Shown one piece after another: positions 22,235 through 32,307 of a DNA stretch of 48,036 nucleotides (position 1 is its first letter; each line of letters starts with the position of its first letter). The position numbers and the translations under genes are program-made. Below the pieces are notes generated by a model. It ran no database searches, was not told the origin of the DNA, and saw only the letters and a program-made list of their open reading frames with translations. This DNA comes from Bacteroidota bacterium. GTDB lineage: Bacteria > Bacteroidota > Bacteroidia > AKYH767-A > OLB10. The stretch is from the NCBI GenBank assembly GCA_016709725.1, contig JADJMG010000016.1:1-48036 (forward strand), in the 5' to 3' direction.

Positions 22235-24715
22235 ATGCCTGCATTTCAAAGTGAACACATAATATTTTCCAATCGCACTGATAGACTTCGTTACACAAGT
22301 AATTCATCTGGGCGGTCGAAAGTAGTTCCTCGAACAGGTATAAATCGAAACGAACATGGCGCGCATATCCGTGAGGATTTTAAACACGCTATAGAGGCAT
22401 TTAGTGATGAAGAGAATCCTGAGTTTGTATATTTAGTCTTTAAATCAGCATTAGATTTTCTATTAGATTTAGATAAATTTGAGGTTAAAGATTTTAGACT
22501 TGCATCTTACAAAAAAGTAGAAGTACTTCAAGGGGAGGAGCTGCATTTTTAGTATGAAGCAACTGTATATTTAAACAGAAATGCTATTTCAAAGTTTTTA
22601 AGAAAAGTGGAAGAGTATTTTTCTGATACTCCAATAAAGGTTAAAGATGATGGGACTACAAGTGGAGGAAATCCGCGCAATCAACAACTGATAACTAATA
22701 TAGAAGAAATAAGAGCAGCAACGTTACAGAGTTTTTGGCAAGAACAAAAAGAGCCTTTTCCGGAAGAAAATGAGCAAGTGTGGTGGGAAGTATGGCTTGC
22801 TCGTAATGTGGATGATAACGTTGATAATCCTATTGCCTCCATTTTAGACCAAACAGAAAATATTCAAATTGGTGACGCTATTTAAAATTTCCGGAGCATT
22901 GGGTATATCTTATAAGAGGAAATGTAGAACAACTTGGAACGACTTTGTTATATACTGATAGACTGGCAGAACTTAGGAAGCCTAAGGAGACTGCTGAATT
23001 TTTTACCGTTCATTTGGATATTCAGGAACAAAACCAATGGATTGCCGACTTAAACAATCGTGTTGATCAACTTGAGAGTTCAATTTCAGTTTGCTTATTA
23101 GACACCGGAGTTAACCGTGCAAATCCTCTTTTATTAAATTTGATACCAGCAGATAATTTAGGTGCAGTTGATCCTCATTGGCAGACGGCAGATACTCACC
23201 CACATGGTCATGGGACACCAATGGCGGGTTTAATATTATATGGAGATTTAACTGACGCACTTGCCTCTTCTGAAAGAATTCAGATTTTTCATCATCTAGA
23301 AAGTATTAAGCTTATTGACTCTTCATCTCCTCATGATCCCGATTTGTATGGTGCTGTAACACAAGAGGCAATTGCGAGAGGAGTGATAATTCATCCTGAA
23401 AACAAAAGAATTGTTTGTATGGCTATCACTAGCGATCATCATGACAAAGGACGGCCTTCCTCATGGTCATCGGCTGTAGATCAAGAAGTTTTTGGAAGTG
23501 TAGAAGAGCCAAATGATAAATTACTTTTTTTTATTTCTGCCGGAAATGTGCTTGAAGAAGAATGGATAAATTATCCAGTAAATAATGATAGTTGTTCTGT
23601 TGCAGATCCTGCACAAGCTTTTAATGCCATTATTGTAGGTGCGTATACATTGAAGGATCAAATTGATTTAAGTGCATTTCCTGGAGCCGCTTTATTATCA
23701 CAAAAAGGAGGGATGGGAGTCTGTAATTCCACTTCTATTACTTGGAAGAGTGATTGGTGTAGAAAGCCTGATATTGTTATGGAGGGAGGGAATAAAGCGT
23801 TGCAAAATGGCGGTGTCATTGACCCCGATTCTTTGCAGCTTTTTGTCAACGTCTAAAGGTGGTGTCGGCAGATCAGCACTAACTACTTTTAGCGACACAA
23901 GTGCGGCAGTTGCACTTGCTTCAAAGTTTGCAGGAGAATTATATCATAATTATCCTGCTCTTTGGCCTGAAACAATTAGGGGATTATTACTTCATTCAGC
24001 TAATTGGACACCAGAAATGTTAGGTAATCGAACAATTGATCAACTGTCACTTGAAGAAAAAATAAAACTTTTGTCTAGAGTTGGATATGGTGTTCCTAAT
24101 ATGCGCCAAGCAAAGCATAGTGCAAATAATTCTTTGTCGTTGATTGCTGAAAGAACTCTTAGACCATATAAGCGGGAAGGTTCTAATATAAAACCCAATG
24201 AATTTCACTTATTCGATTTGCCTTGGCCAAGAGCTGTCTTGCAAGAGCTCCACGCAACACCAGTTATTTTAAAAGTAACACTTTCGTATTTTATAGAGCC
24301 TAATCCTGGTAATAGAAAATATGAACTTTCGGCAAGCTATCGTTCTTGCGGATTAAGATTTAAAATGATTGGGCCTAATGAAAGGTTGCAAGCATTTAAG
24401 GGAAGAGTGAGTAAAGCAGAAAGAGAAGATGATTATGAAGCTGAAGGAGGTGAAAATTGGATTTTAGGAAATAGTGTGAGAGACAAAGGCTCAATTCATA
24501 AGGACGTGTGGCATGGAACTGCGGCCGATTTGGCCACCAGAAATAAGATTGCAGTTCATCCTGTTGGTGGTTGGTGGAGAACAAGAAAAGGACTTAATCG
24601 TTTCGATAATGATGTTCGCTATAGTTTAATAATCACAATTGAAACTCCCCCTCTTGATGACATTGACATATACACACCGGTGTTTAATATGATAAATATT
24701 CCAATTCCAACTTGA
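22235..24715 (+). CDS. ietS: S8 (subtilisin-like) peptidase of an IetAS-type anti-phage pair, broken frame
   Basis: About 826 residues. The N-terminal ~230 residues are a helical, family-specific region. The protease core has the full triad: Asp at 23101 in VCLLDTGVN, His at 23209 in HGHGTPMAG, and Ser at 23900 in SDTSAAVALAS; the oxyanion-type Asn is in FFISAGN. The C-terminal ~250 residues (from about 24,000) are unassigned beta-rich sequence. Defects: an isolated in-frame TAG at 22550-22552 (LHF-stop-YEATVY), a frame change near 22880 and another near 23850. All flanking text is uninterrupted, so I read one gene. It follows the AAA ATPase with no gap and ends 27 bases before an excisionase-like gene, which places the defence pair at the border of a mobile element. 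Confidence 0.78.
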
Positions 24716-24719
24716 TAAT

Positions 24720-24727
24720 TATCTTTG
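24720..24727 (+). promoter_or_regulatory. TATCTTTG -7 box for excisionase-like gene
   Basis: TATCTTTG matches TAnnTTTG and lies 15 bases before the ATG at 24743. It starts 4 bases after the protease stop, so the next genes have their own promoter. Confidence 0.6.
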
Positions 24728-24742
24728 TATAAAAATAGTTCA

Positions 24743-25011
24743 ATGGATGTAATTTGTTTACAGGATTCGGCTTTCTACGCACTGATCGAAGAGGTAGTGC
24801 AGCGCATAAAGGAAAACAGGGAATCAAAGAGGATAAATGGATTTCAGGAGAAGAAGCTATGGAAAAACTCCGAATCAAAAGCAAAACAACCTTACAGAAG
24901 TTAAGGGACGAAGGTAGGAATAAGGTTTTCTCAGCCGGATAAAAAATTATTCTTTATGATGTTGACTCAATTTATGATTTCTTAAACAAACATTCACAAA
25001 AAACTTTCTAG
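24743..25011 (+). CDS. Helix-turn-helix (excisionase/MerR-like) DNA-binding protein, two frameshifts
   Basis: About 89 residues once joined: MDVICLQDSAFYALIEEVVQ, a short helix region, then after a shift near 24832 DKWISGEEAMEKLRIKSKTT and LQKLRDEG, then near 24918 into RFSQPDKKIILYDVDSIYDF ending in TAG at 25009-25011. The ISGEEAMEKLRIKSKTTLQKLRDEG pattern with the wing-and-tyrosine end is the excisionase-type winged helix (HTH_17) that accompanies integrases and relaxases in Bacteroidota conjugative elements. It may control excision or element gene expression. A small basic protein gene starts 3 bases later. Confidence 0.75.
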
Positions 25012-25014
25012 CAG

Positions 25015-25244
25015 ATGGAAGACAAGGATAAGCTGATTATTAAAGGGTTTAATAACGGATATTGGATTGCTAAATATCAGCCGGATTTACTCGCCGGGAT
25101 AGAAAAAATGTGAATTCCCCGAATGAATATGTGCAGGGGTTGTTATTTGGTAAGAAGGAACATGAGGCTGAGAGAAATATCATCAAGTTGAATACTGCAA
25201 AACAAAGTAGGATTCAAACAAAAAATTTGGATAAGGGCAAATAG
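25015..25244 (+). CDS. Small hypothetical protein of a mobile element, one frameshift
   Basis: About 76 residues. MEDKDKLIIKGFNNGYWIAK starts the first frame; an apparent base gain or loss in the A-tract near 25108 moves the sense to NSPNEYVQGLLFGKKEHEAE and RNIIKLN, ending TAG at 25242-25244. It is charged and lacks membrane segments. It lies 3 bases behind the HTH gene, so the two are one transcription unit. Similar short proteins follow HTH genes in Bacteroidota mobile elements; no function is known. Confidence 0.6.
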
Positions 25245-25251
25245 AATTTTT

Positions 25252-25697
25252 TTACTTAAAAATAGACATCTTTTTTATAATTTGATCTGTTATTTGATCT
25301 ATTAAAACCTGCTGTAATGATTCTTCCTTAAGAAGGGTGAGGTTTTTGATTTTATCCTCAATTTTGAAGTCTTTTAAATATGCTTCCAATTCACTTGTAT
25401 ACTCTTTACCATTAATAAAGAAATATTGTCCAGATAATTTTCCTTCCATAGTATACCGTAGCAATGGCCCGTTGTTTTCATTGTTTTTATAATTTGTAAG
25501 TTCTTGTAATTGACCGTTTCTATAGTAATTTTTGCAGATACCGTGAATTTTTCCATTGAGTGTATGGTAAATTGATTTTACTGTGCCATTTTCATAGAAT
25601 ATTTGACACTGACCAGTCCATGATAGTTCTGCTTTTGGCGCCCCATTTGCATAAATGTTTTGCAACCGTTATTTTTCTTAAATTCTTCTAAATACAT
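25252..25697 (-). CDS. MORN-like / YwqK-type repeat protein
   Basis: About 148 residues. From the ATG at 25697 the text is MYLEEFKKNNG; a shift near 25665 leads into IYANGAPKAELSW and then repeats IFYENGTVKSIYHTLNGKIHG-like, NYYRNGQLQELTNYKNNENNG-like and RYTMEGKLSGQYFFING. The Y-x-N-G-x-L/V-x-x pattern is that of MORN_2/YwqK repeats, often named antitoxin-like in databases though evidence for that is thin. A lysine-rich helical tail ends at 25252. It is convergent with the small plus-strand gene and divergent from the membrane protein at 25835, with about 135 AT-rich bases between. Confidence 0.6.
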
Positions 25698-25834
25698 AAG
25701 TTTTTCTACCTAACATATGTAGAATACCAGATAACGTATTAAATATCAATAATTTTAATTATTTGGATTTTGATAAGTAAGTACTAAATTAGCACTCTTG
25801 TTAATTATTTAGTTATTCAGTTGCTTTTAAACAT

Positions 25835-26314
25835 ATGACAGTTAAGGAAATTTTGATACCTATCAAATCCATTATGTGGGTTATTATAACATTAGGACTA
25901 GCATTCATTGTTGAGCTATTGTTGATTAAATTCCATGATTTAAATAGCAGTTGGGGTGATGTTTTTTATAAAGCTGCATTATGGGAAAAAAATCTTATTT
26001 ATTTTACTGTTTTGGTCAGCGCTATGGTAGTAGATGTTCTTGTGTATGATTTATTTTTTCCAACTGGTGCCAAAAACAAAGAATTACGTAAATCTGACCG
26101 AAATAGTTTTTTTGGATTAATAATTGCTTTAATTGCGATTTCATTTTGTCACTTCATATTAATTGAGAAAGATCATATTCATTTTTATATCGATGATGTC
26201 AAAATGCCGTTATCAAAAGAACAGGCTTTACAGTTTTCGTGTTATGCGGCAATTATTTACGCATTTATTGTAACGATATTGTCCCGGATGCGTATAAGCC
26301 ATAAAATCAGATAA
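25835..26314 (+). CDS. Four-helix membrane protein, unknown
   Basis: 159 residues in one intact frame. Hydrophobic segments: IMWVIITLGLAFIVELLLI (residues ~14-32), LIYFTVLVSAMVVDVLVYDL (~53-72), FFGLIIALIAISFCHFILI (~91-109) and FSCYAAIIYAFIVTILS (~133-150), with a short basic tail RMRISHKIR. Loops are small and charged, including KNKELRKSDRN between helices 2 and 3. No family is recognised. A 43-residue membrane peptide gene starts 4 bases later and a 230-residue soluble protein follows, so this looks like the first gene of a three-gene unit. It lies inside mobile-element cargo and has low GC like its neighbours. Confidence 0.7.
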   Translation: MTVKEILIPIKSIMWVIITLGLAFIVELLLIKFHDLNSSWGDVFYKAALWEKNLIYFTVLVSAMVVDVLVYDLFFPTGAKNKELRKSDRNSFFGLIIALIAISFCHFILIEKDHIHFYIDDVKMPLSKEQALQFSCYAAIIYAFIVTILSRMRISHKIR

Positions 26315-26318
26315 ATCT

Positions 26319-26450
26319 ATGAACTTGATTTTCATAATGTTGGGAGTAATGTTTCTTGTAGCTGCAATCTACCAAGTTAAACGTTACAATAAAGAGTCTT
26401 CTACTTATAAAAAAAAAGATAATTACAAAAATGTTATTTCTTTTCATTAA
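26319..26450 (+). CDS. 43-residue single-span membrane peptide
   Basis: MNLIFIMLGVMFLVAAIYQV forms one N-terminal membrane helix, followed by a basic tail KRYNKESSTYKKKDNYKN. The ATG is 4 bases after the stop of the four-helix protein and the stop is 14 bases before the next ATG, which is what makes this short frame credible. Candidate small subunit or regulator of its neighbour; function unknown. Confidence 0.5.
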   Translation: MNLIFIMLGVMFLVAAIYQVKRYNKESSTYKKKDNYKNVISFH

Positions 26451-26464
26451 ACTTATATGATTCA

Positions 26465-27157
26465 ATGGAGGAAGATGCTATTTCAAAAGAGTTTGATGTC
26501 TGGTTTTCCACTATAGAAAGTTATTTTGATAAAGCTAACGAATCAATTATGATTTTTGATTATGTTGATCATGGTAAGAGTATAGCGTTTAAAGAGGGCG
26601 ACGATTCCAAAGCAAAGATTATTTTAAAGAAGCGCTATGACAAGTATTTTGAAAAACTTGAGCAGGTTATTTTCTCAAAAAATATTGTTTATAAACGTAT
26701 ATTAATGTTGCCGTATATACCTAAGCAAATGCAGGATGACGGCGAATTATATCATACGACCAATGCCCTTTCCCTCGAAACTGCATGCAAAATGCTTTAT
26801 GAGCCAACTAAAGATCACATCAAAAGAGTTATTGAAAAGTGTAATCAGTTGGACCAAGAAAATAAGTTCGTTTTATATTTGTTGAGTCCACCATTGAGAA
26901 ATTTTAGTGAGGTAATTATTGATAAATGTTATTGGATCAATGAAATTGATTTTATTAATGCCGAAGGATATTCATGTCCAGATACTTTGTTTTTTAATGA
27001 GCGCAATTTAAGTGAAGATGGAGTCGAGATAAAAAAAGAAATGGATTTGTTTGAAAATATGAAATCAAGTAGGTGTAAAATAATAAATTATTCTGAATTT
27101 TTAAATATTTATTATGAAGCAAATCCTCACTCAAATGATAAAAATGAATCGAAATAG
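26465..27157 (+). CDS. Soluble 230-residue protein, unknown, third gene of a membrane unit
   Basis: One intact frame. The text has no signal peptide and no membrane span. It begins with acidic helical sequence (ISKEFDVWFSTIESYFDKAN), a strand IMIFDYVDHGKSIAF, a helix KRYDKYFEKLEQVIF, a strand VYKRILMLPYI, a helix and then FVLYLLSPP, giving an alpha/beta order that could be a nucleotide- or phospholipid-binding fold. I cannot name a family. The C-terminal half has EIDFINAEGYSCPDTLFFNE. Its position behind two membrane-protein genes with short gaps suggests a cytosolic partner acting at the membrane. It ends near a convergent minus-strand gene (stop at 27168). Confidence 0.6.
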   Translation: MEEDAISKEFDVWFSTIESYFDKANESIMIFDYVDHGKSIAFKEGDDSKAKIILKKRYDKYFEKLEQVIFSKNIVYKRILMLPYIPKQMQDDGELYHTTNALSLETACKMLYEPTKDHIKRVIEKCNQLDQENKFVLYLLSPPLRNFSEVIIDKCYWINEIDFINAEGYSCPDTLFFNERNLSEDGVEIKKEMDLFENMKSSRCKIINYSEFLNIYYEANPHSNDKNESK

Positions 27158-27167
27158 GATTTCTTTA

Positions 27168-27623
27168 CTACGCTTCTTCAATAGTAATATCATTTACAAA
27201 TAATTCGCTTTCCTCTGTTAGGTCATTGCCCATATTTACCTGTATGTATCGCACTCTGAATGCAGCAAGATAATTATACAGCATCTTTAAGTTTCTTCCC
27301 ATAATCGTAATTTTCTTTGTCGAGGAATAGATTTCAATTCCTTCCGAAGCATCAAAAGTTTATTTCAAGGATATAGGAGTACGGAATGGCTTTTTGAATT
27401 TCCGTTTGATAGTCTCAGGTCAAAGGCAAGCCGAAGCATGACGGGTGCGCTCTATGCCAAAGAACTTGGATTGCTCAATTGGTTCTGCATCCCCGCCCGG
27501 CTCCGATAACGAGTCAAATTCATTAGCGGTTTTTTCCTGAACTCGTTGTCTTATTTTTCCTGAAAGCTCATTGCTTACATCTGGTTTATTAAGTAAAACT
27601 TTTCTTGATTTTTTGGATGGCAA
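27168..27623 (-). CDS. Hypothetical protein behind the relaxase, two in-frame stops
   Basis: A single reading frame runs from about 27623 (TTG) to the TAG at 27168-27170, about 150 codons, but holds TGA at 27420-27422 and TAA at 27360-27362. Text: KSRKVLLNKPDVSNELSGKI, EFDSLSEPGGDAEPIEQSKF, FGIERTRHASACL, then ETIKRKFKKPFRTPISLK and a compact C-terminal domain GIEIYSSTKKITIMGRNLKM, FRVRYIQVN, ESELFVNDITIEEA. Both stops would vanish with a single T-to-C change (TGA to CGA, TAA to CAA). No family recognised. It overlaps the end of the relaxase gene by about 48 bases in another frame and is probably co-transcribed with it. Confidence 0.5.
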
Positions 27624-30338
27624 TTACAGCTTTTTTCTTTCAGCTTATTGATTGTACCTATTCGGTTTACTTCTACAGCCATCTTCACACTTGGTTTATC
27701 TCTGGTAAGTTCTAATGCTGATTTGCGTTCGCCCGACTGTGATACAGCTTGTAACAGATCAGCCTTATCATCTGTATAGATGGCTACTGATTGCCTCCCA
27801 CGGGATACAGAAACATAAAACTGTTCTTTTGAAGAAGCTCTGAGACTCATCGAGCTTTGGGAGATAATTACTTTATCTACTGTTTTGCCTTGGCTGGCAT
27901 GAGAGGTCATTACATATCCTGAGGTAAGATGACCATAATCTTTGGGGAGTGTTGAGCCATTGGATAATTTAATGTTACCCTGCTTGTCAAATCCGGTGAT
28001 CTGATACAGCATACCATTGAAAAGGTGCTTGCCATCTTGTGCTTTGCCGTTGCCTGTGATCCTGATTTTATCTCCTTTGGAAAGAGGGATTTCTTTTGAT
28101 GAGAACAAATTGTAATCGTTAAATTTATTTATAGGCAGTAGTGCAGTTGCTCCATTACGATCTTTGACCAAAACGGTGTTTTCATTCCCGGTTCCGGTGA
28201 TTTCATAGCGGGAGCCTGCTTTAAAGCCTTTGGAATTCTGATGAAATATGACCCAAAGCCCTTCTGTGTAGTTTTCTGACTTTTGTTTTTGGGCAACTGT
28301 TAGTTGAATGTTTTTAAAGGTTAGAATGGGCTTCTCCTCTGAGGAAATGATATTTTCCTTTTTTAGCTTTTCGCGGATAGATTGAGTTACTTTTTCTCCT
28401 TCGATATGGGTAGGGGAAACAACCAGCACTTCCTTTGGGAGATTCTTACCCGTATTGCTTTTAAAGGTAGATGAAAAATAATCATCGGCGATTTTTTCAA
28501 TTCGCTCTTTTCCATCTTCTATTTCATGGATCACTCCTATTTTGTCGAGCTTGCGGAACCCCTTTTCAACATCCGATTTGGAAAGGTCTTGCACTGCCAG
28601 CTTGTATTGTTCATTTTTTTGCCGTTGTATTTTGTTTACCTGAACAGGTGCAATCCCGCCTTCGCTTTGAAGAATGCGTAAAGCATCACCCCGCTCCACG
28701 CTGCTGTGCTGTTTAGTATCTCCGGTGAGGATCAGTCTTGCATTTTGCGCTTTGGCAATATCAAGTACTTTATTCATGTCCTTATTGGAGATCATGCCTG
28801 CCTCGTCAATCCAAATTACAGCATTCTTTATTTTGTCCTGAGCAGATTTGCATTGTATCAGTACGGCCAGTGTCTGAGCATTCTCAAATCCTTCTTTTCG
28901 TTGTACTACACGGCTGGCCTCGGCAGAAGGAGCAAAGGCAAATAACTGTTTCCCGGATTCATGGATACCCTGCTGAACCTCCTTCATCAGGGTAGTTTTT
29001 CCAGTTCCTGCCTTTCCTGCAATAATGGTGATACCATCCGTAGTACTGAGGGCGTATTGCACCGCATTTCGCTGCTCCTGGGTGAGGTTTTCCTCTTTTA
29101 GGCTGGTAACCCTCATGGATTGTCTTAAAAGTGCCTCTGGAGCCTTGCGCCTTCTCAATGAGGTTGTTTTCTTCCCGTAGTGCTTCTTTGGTGGTAATAA
29201 AGGTCTGGTTGTTCTCTTTTACGGTGATCAATGATTTATTTGAATTAAAAGCCTTATGGATTTGCTGCGGGTCGTTTCCCCAATGTTGAGCGAAGGGCGG
29301 TAGTTAGAATCTCTTTATCAGTGGCAACAGACTTTCTTTCCAGATGATGTTTTAGAGAATAATCAACAGCTTGTTGTGCATTATTATAAAGTTCCTTATT
29401 CTTAATTCCATCTTGTGGATTGTTTTTTAAATTTCCAAGTGTTTTTTCTTCTTCAGGACTTAGCCTCTTTTTCCAGTTGATAAGCTGCTCATCTTCTCCG
29501 ATAGCCTTACGTTTACTTTCTCGTGTTTTTGCTCCTAATCGAGATTTATCTTTCTGATTAGTGATATTTTTTCAACTGCAAGTTGTTCTATTTCTTCTGT
29601 GCGTCGTGAGAATTTCTCAATGGTATCCCGTTTTATTCCTGCTATTTCAAATCCTTTTTCGGTTTTATCAATGCTATAACCTAAGGATTGTAATTTATTT
29701 GCCAGTGTGGCGTGAAACACGGCTTCGTAGTAAGGCGCATCTTTTTTTATCTGCCCAAATTCCCCGGCTTTCCATTTCTTCTCAGTATTGTCATACGTGC
29801 TGTTAAAAACAAAGCAATGTGTGTGAAGGTGAGGATCGGGAACATTATCTACAGGACGAGAGGTGAAATGTGTAAACTCTCCATAAACGATATTGCCCGT
29901 ATCACGATTTTCATTTTGACCTTTGGTTCTTACTCTTGCCTGAACACCTGTTTCAATTTCAGTCATGGTCTCTGTAACCGATTCATGAAATGCTTGCAGC
30001 AGTTGTTTTTTATCGTTTTCTGAGCCAAATGTATAAGCAAGGCTGACGGATTTACTGGCATTGAAAGTAAAATCATAACCTACTCTTCGCTCGGAGTTAT
30101 TTCTTGGGGTTAGTTTTTGGTCGCTTCCCGGTATTAAGTTGTCGCACAGGGGACCAAAATCCTCTTTTTTTATATCTCCTTCCAAACCTAAATTTATTGC
30201 AGCCTTCCCTCCCCATGTACCCATAGCTTGATCTTTGTCCGAATAATAATCCTGAGTTGATTTGCCTTCGCTGTAATACAACCCACTGTAGTATTTCTTG
30301 GCCCCAGATGCCGATCTGGTGACGGTAATTCGTAACAT
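27575..30338 (-). CDS. MobF family relaxase with helicase domain (TrwC/TraI-like), frameshifted
   Basis: About 920 residues. The protein nicks the transfer origin and unwinds DNA for conjugation. N-terminal relaxase domain (30338 leftward): catalytic tyrosines in KKYYSGLYYSEG (residues ~14-25), NASKSVSLAY (~93-102), and the HUH metal site DPHLHTHCFVFN (residues ~168-179). After shifts near 29560 and 29240-29150 comes the SF1 helicase: Walker A IIAGKAGTGKTTLMKEV (near 29030-28985), Walker B VIWIDEAG (near 28812), LILTGDTKQ (near 28740), and late motif YVSVSRGR (near 27810). This order is that of MobF relaxases. The C-terminus is ambiguous: one frame stops at 27575, another at about 27597. It is transcribed away from the AlpA-like gene and integrase. 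Confidence 0.88.
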
Positions 30339-30380
30339 TTTTTAATTTTTCTTTGCTATGACAGGAGATTGTTCTCGATT

Positions 30381-30707
30381 CTACAAAGCTATGGAGGTGA
30401 TAAATTCATATAAAACCACAGAAAAAATAAATATCGAACCACAAAGAACCACATCAATACAATCTGTATTTAACTGACGGATGTTAGCTCCTGCCTCATT
30501 AATAAATTTATTTAAAGGAAATGACTGCATCCTTTCTGAAACTTTAGAGTTGATCCATTTATCAATTTCAGCTTCAAGCCAACCTACTGAATTTGGCCCT
30601 AAAGAAATTGGCTTTGGAAAGTCTCCTTTAGATACTTTCAAATAGATGGTACTTCTGGATAGTCCGGTTTTCTCAATTACAATGGGAAACCTTAAGATTT
30701 TTGTCAT
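30381..30707 (-). CDS. AlpA family transcriptional regulator
   Basis: Short DNA-binding regulator of integrases and prophage-like genes. The ATG at 30707 gives MTKILRFPIVIEKTGLSRST, then IYLKVSKGDFPKPISLGPNS, VGWLEAEIDKWINSK. The LSRSTIYLKVSKGDFPKPISLG...GWLEAEIDKWI pattern is diagnostic for AlpA. I chose this start over the upstream in-frame ATGs because AlpA begins about 12 residues before the recognition helix. The last ~40 residues (VVLCGSIFIFSVVLYEFITS) are hydrophobic and unusual for the family, perhaps a shifted tail. It lies 43 bases before the relaxase start on the same strand and faces the integrase repeats upstream, so it may regulate both. Confidence 0.75.
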   Translation of the reverse strand: MTKILRFPIVIEKTGLSRSTIYLKVSKGDFPKPISLGPNSVGWLEAEIDKWINSKVSERMQSFPLNKFINEAGANIRQLNTDCIDVVLCGSIFIFSVVLYEFITSIAL

Positions 30708-30799
30708 ATACATTCCTGTTAAATTATTGTAGAATGTATACTGCATAGGAATGTGCATACGGAAGACCAGTAGTGATAAATTTTTGAGGAAAGTTTTAT

Positions 30800-31031
30800 C
30801 GGGGTACGATCCGGGGTACGATGTAGAAACAATAATATAAATTCTATTATTTCTCAGTTAGATAATTAAACCATTCGATTCCGGCCACGAGCACCAAGGA
30901 TGCGTTTAATCTTTTTCTATAGTACTCCCCTAAACGTAACTTCTCTGCTATTCTCAAGCGATTTGTTATCCAAACGTGTCCAACCGTATTTAACCATATC
31001 CGGGGTACGTTTGGGGTACGTTTCGGGTACG
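30800..31031. repeat. Five GGGTACG repeats in front of the integrase, 11-bp phased
   Basis: GGGTACG occurs near 30803, 30814, 31003, 31014 and 31025. Within each cluster the step is 11 bp, one helical turn. The last copy is 20 bases before the integrase ATG. This is the expected look of arm-type integrase or excisionase sites, and the AlpA gene lies on the other side. The same GGTAC core with 11-bp step occurs next to tRNA-Leu at 11387. Confidence 0.7.
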
Positions 31032-31050
31032 ATATAAAAGGAGAAGTAAT

Positions 31051-32307
31051 ATGTCTTTAATAGATGTTCAAATTCGAAAGGCAAAGGCCTCTAGTAAGCA
31101 ACAAACTTTTTGATAGGGATGGGCTTTATATATTAGTTAAGCCTACAGGAGTCAAAATATGGCGATACAAATACCACTACGCAGGAATTGAAAGGTTGTT
31201 GTCTTTTGGAAAATACCCTGAAGTAAGTTTAGTTAAAGCTAGAGTGTTTCAGTTTGAAGCAAGAAAGTTGTTGGTAGAAGGAATTGATCCAGGTCAAAAA
31301 AAGCGAGAAGAAAAACAACTTGCTGCTTATAAGGTCGCAAACACATTCGAGGCTATTGCAAAACAATGGCATGAAGCGTCTAAACACAAATGGACCTCTG
31401 AGCATGCAGAGACTATTTTTAATAGATTAAAAACTCACCTTTTTCCTAAAATCGGTCATAAGCCATTACCAATATAAAACCGCTAGACATTCTTTCTGTT
31501 TAACATGCATAGAGGCTAAAGGTAAGTTCGAAACTACACATAAATTATTGAACTACTCTCAGAATATTTTTCGGTTTGCAGTTATAACTGGAAGGCTGGA
31601 GAACAATCCGGCAAGGGAGCTTAGCATCGCATTAAAACCAAGACAGACCACCCATTTTCCTACTATAAAAAGCAGATCAACCAAAGACTTCCTTAAAAGC
31701 GTTGAAGTAGCCAATACATCAATTCAAAATAAAATTGCCTTAAAACTTCAACTAATAACTTTCTTAAGAAGCAGTGAACTTAGAAAATCAAAATGGGAAT
31801 GTATTAACTTCGAAAATAAACGATGGTTAGTTCCTGCGGAATTGATGAAAATGAAACAACCTCACGTTGTGCCACTTTCGGAGTATGCAATTTCACTTTT
31901 AAAAGAACTCAGTACGATTACAGGTGATAACCTATATTTATTTCCGAATAACCAACATAAAAGCATCCATATATGAGTGAAACACGATTAACTATGTGAT
32001 AGAGCTTGCAGGTTATAAGGGTAAGCTGGTGGGTCATGGTTTCAGATCACTTGCTTCAACAACCTTAAACGAGCATGGTTTTAACAGCGATGCAATAGAA
32101 CGCCAACTTGCCCATAAAGAACCCAACAAAATAAGAGCGGCATACAATCATGCGGAATACATGCCTGAGAGAATTGAAATGATGGAGTGGTGGGGAGAAT
32201 TTGTAAAGTCAAGAGTGGGATACAATGACTTCTTTATATCCGATTTCTGTTTAGGTGTAAAATTGCTTATTTTATGTGGCAATTATTTTTTTTATGGCTT
32301 TGGTTGA
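31051..32307 (+). CDS. Tyrosine-type integrase (DUF4102/P4-like), three or more frameshifts
   Basis: Site-specific recombinase that integrates and excises the element. The ATG at 31051 follows AAAGGAG and gives MSLIDVQIRKAKASSKQQTF; a shift in the T-tract near 31107 leads to DRDGLYILVKPTGVKIWRYK and LLSFGKYPEVSLVKAR, the arm-DNA-binding domain. The core-binding domain spans about 31340-31700. The catalytic domain has FLRSSELRKSKW (first Arg, near 31765), HGFR (near 32037), LAHKEPNK (near 32110) and the catalytic Tyr in AAYNHAEYMPERIEMMEWW. Further shifts lie near 31480 and 31975. The tail after 32220 probably runs past the true end, since it overlaps a convergent gene. Confidence 0.88.

Noticed and set aside
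28471..30023. Plus-strand frames opposite the relaxase
   Set aside because: They are antisense shadows of a well-supported MobF relaxase-helicase.
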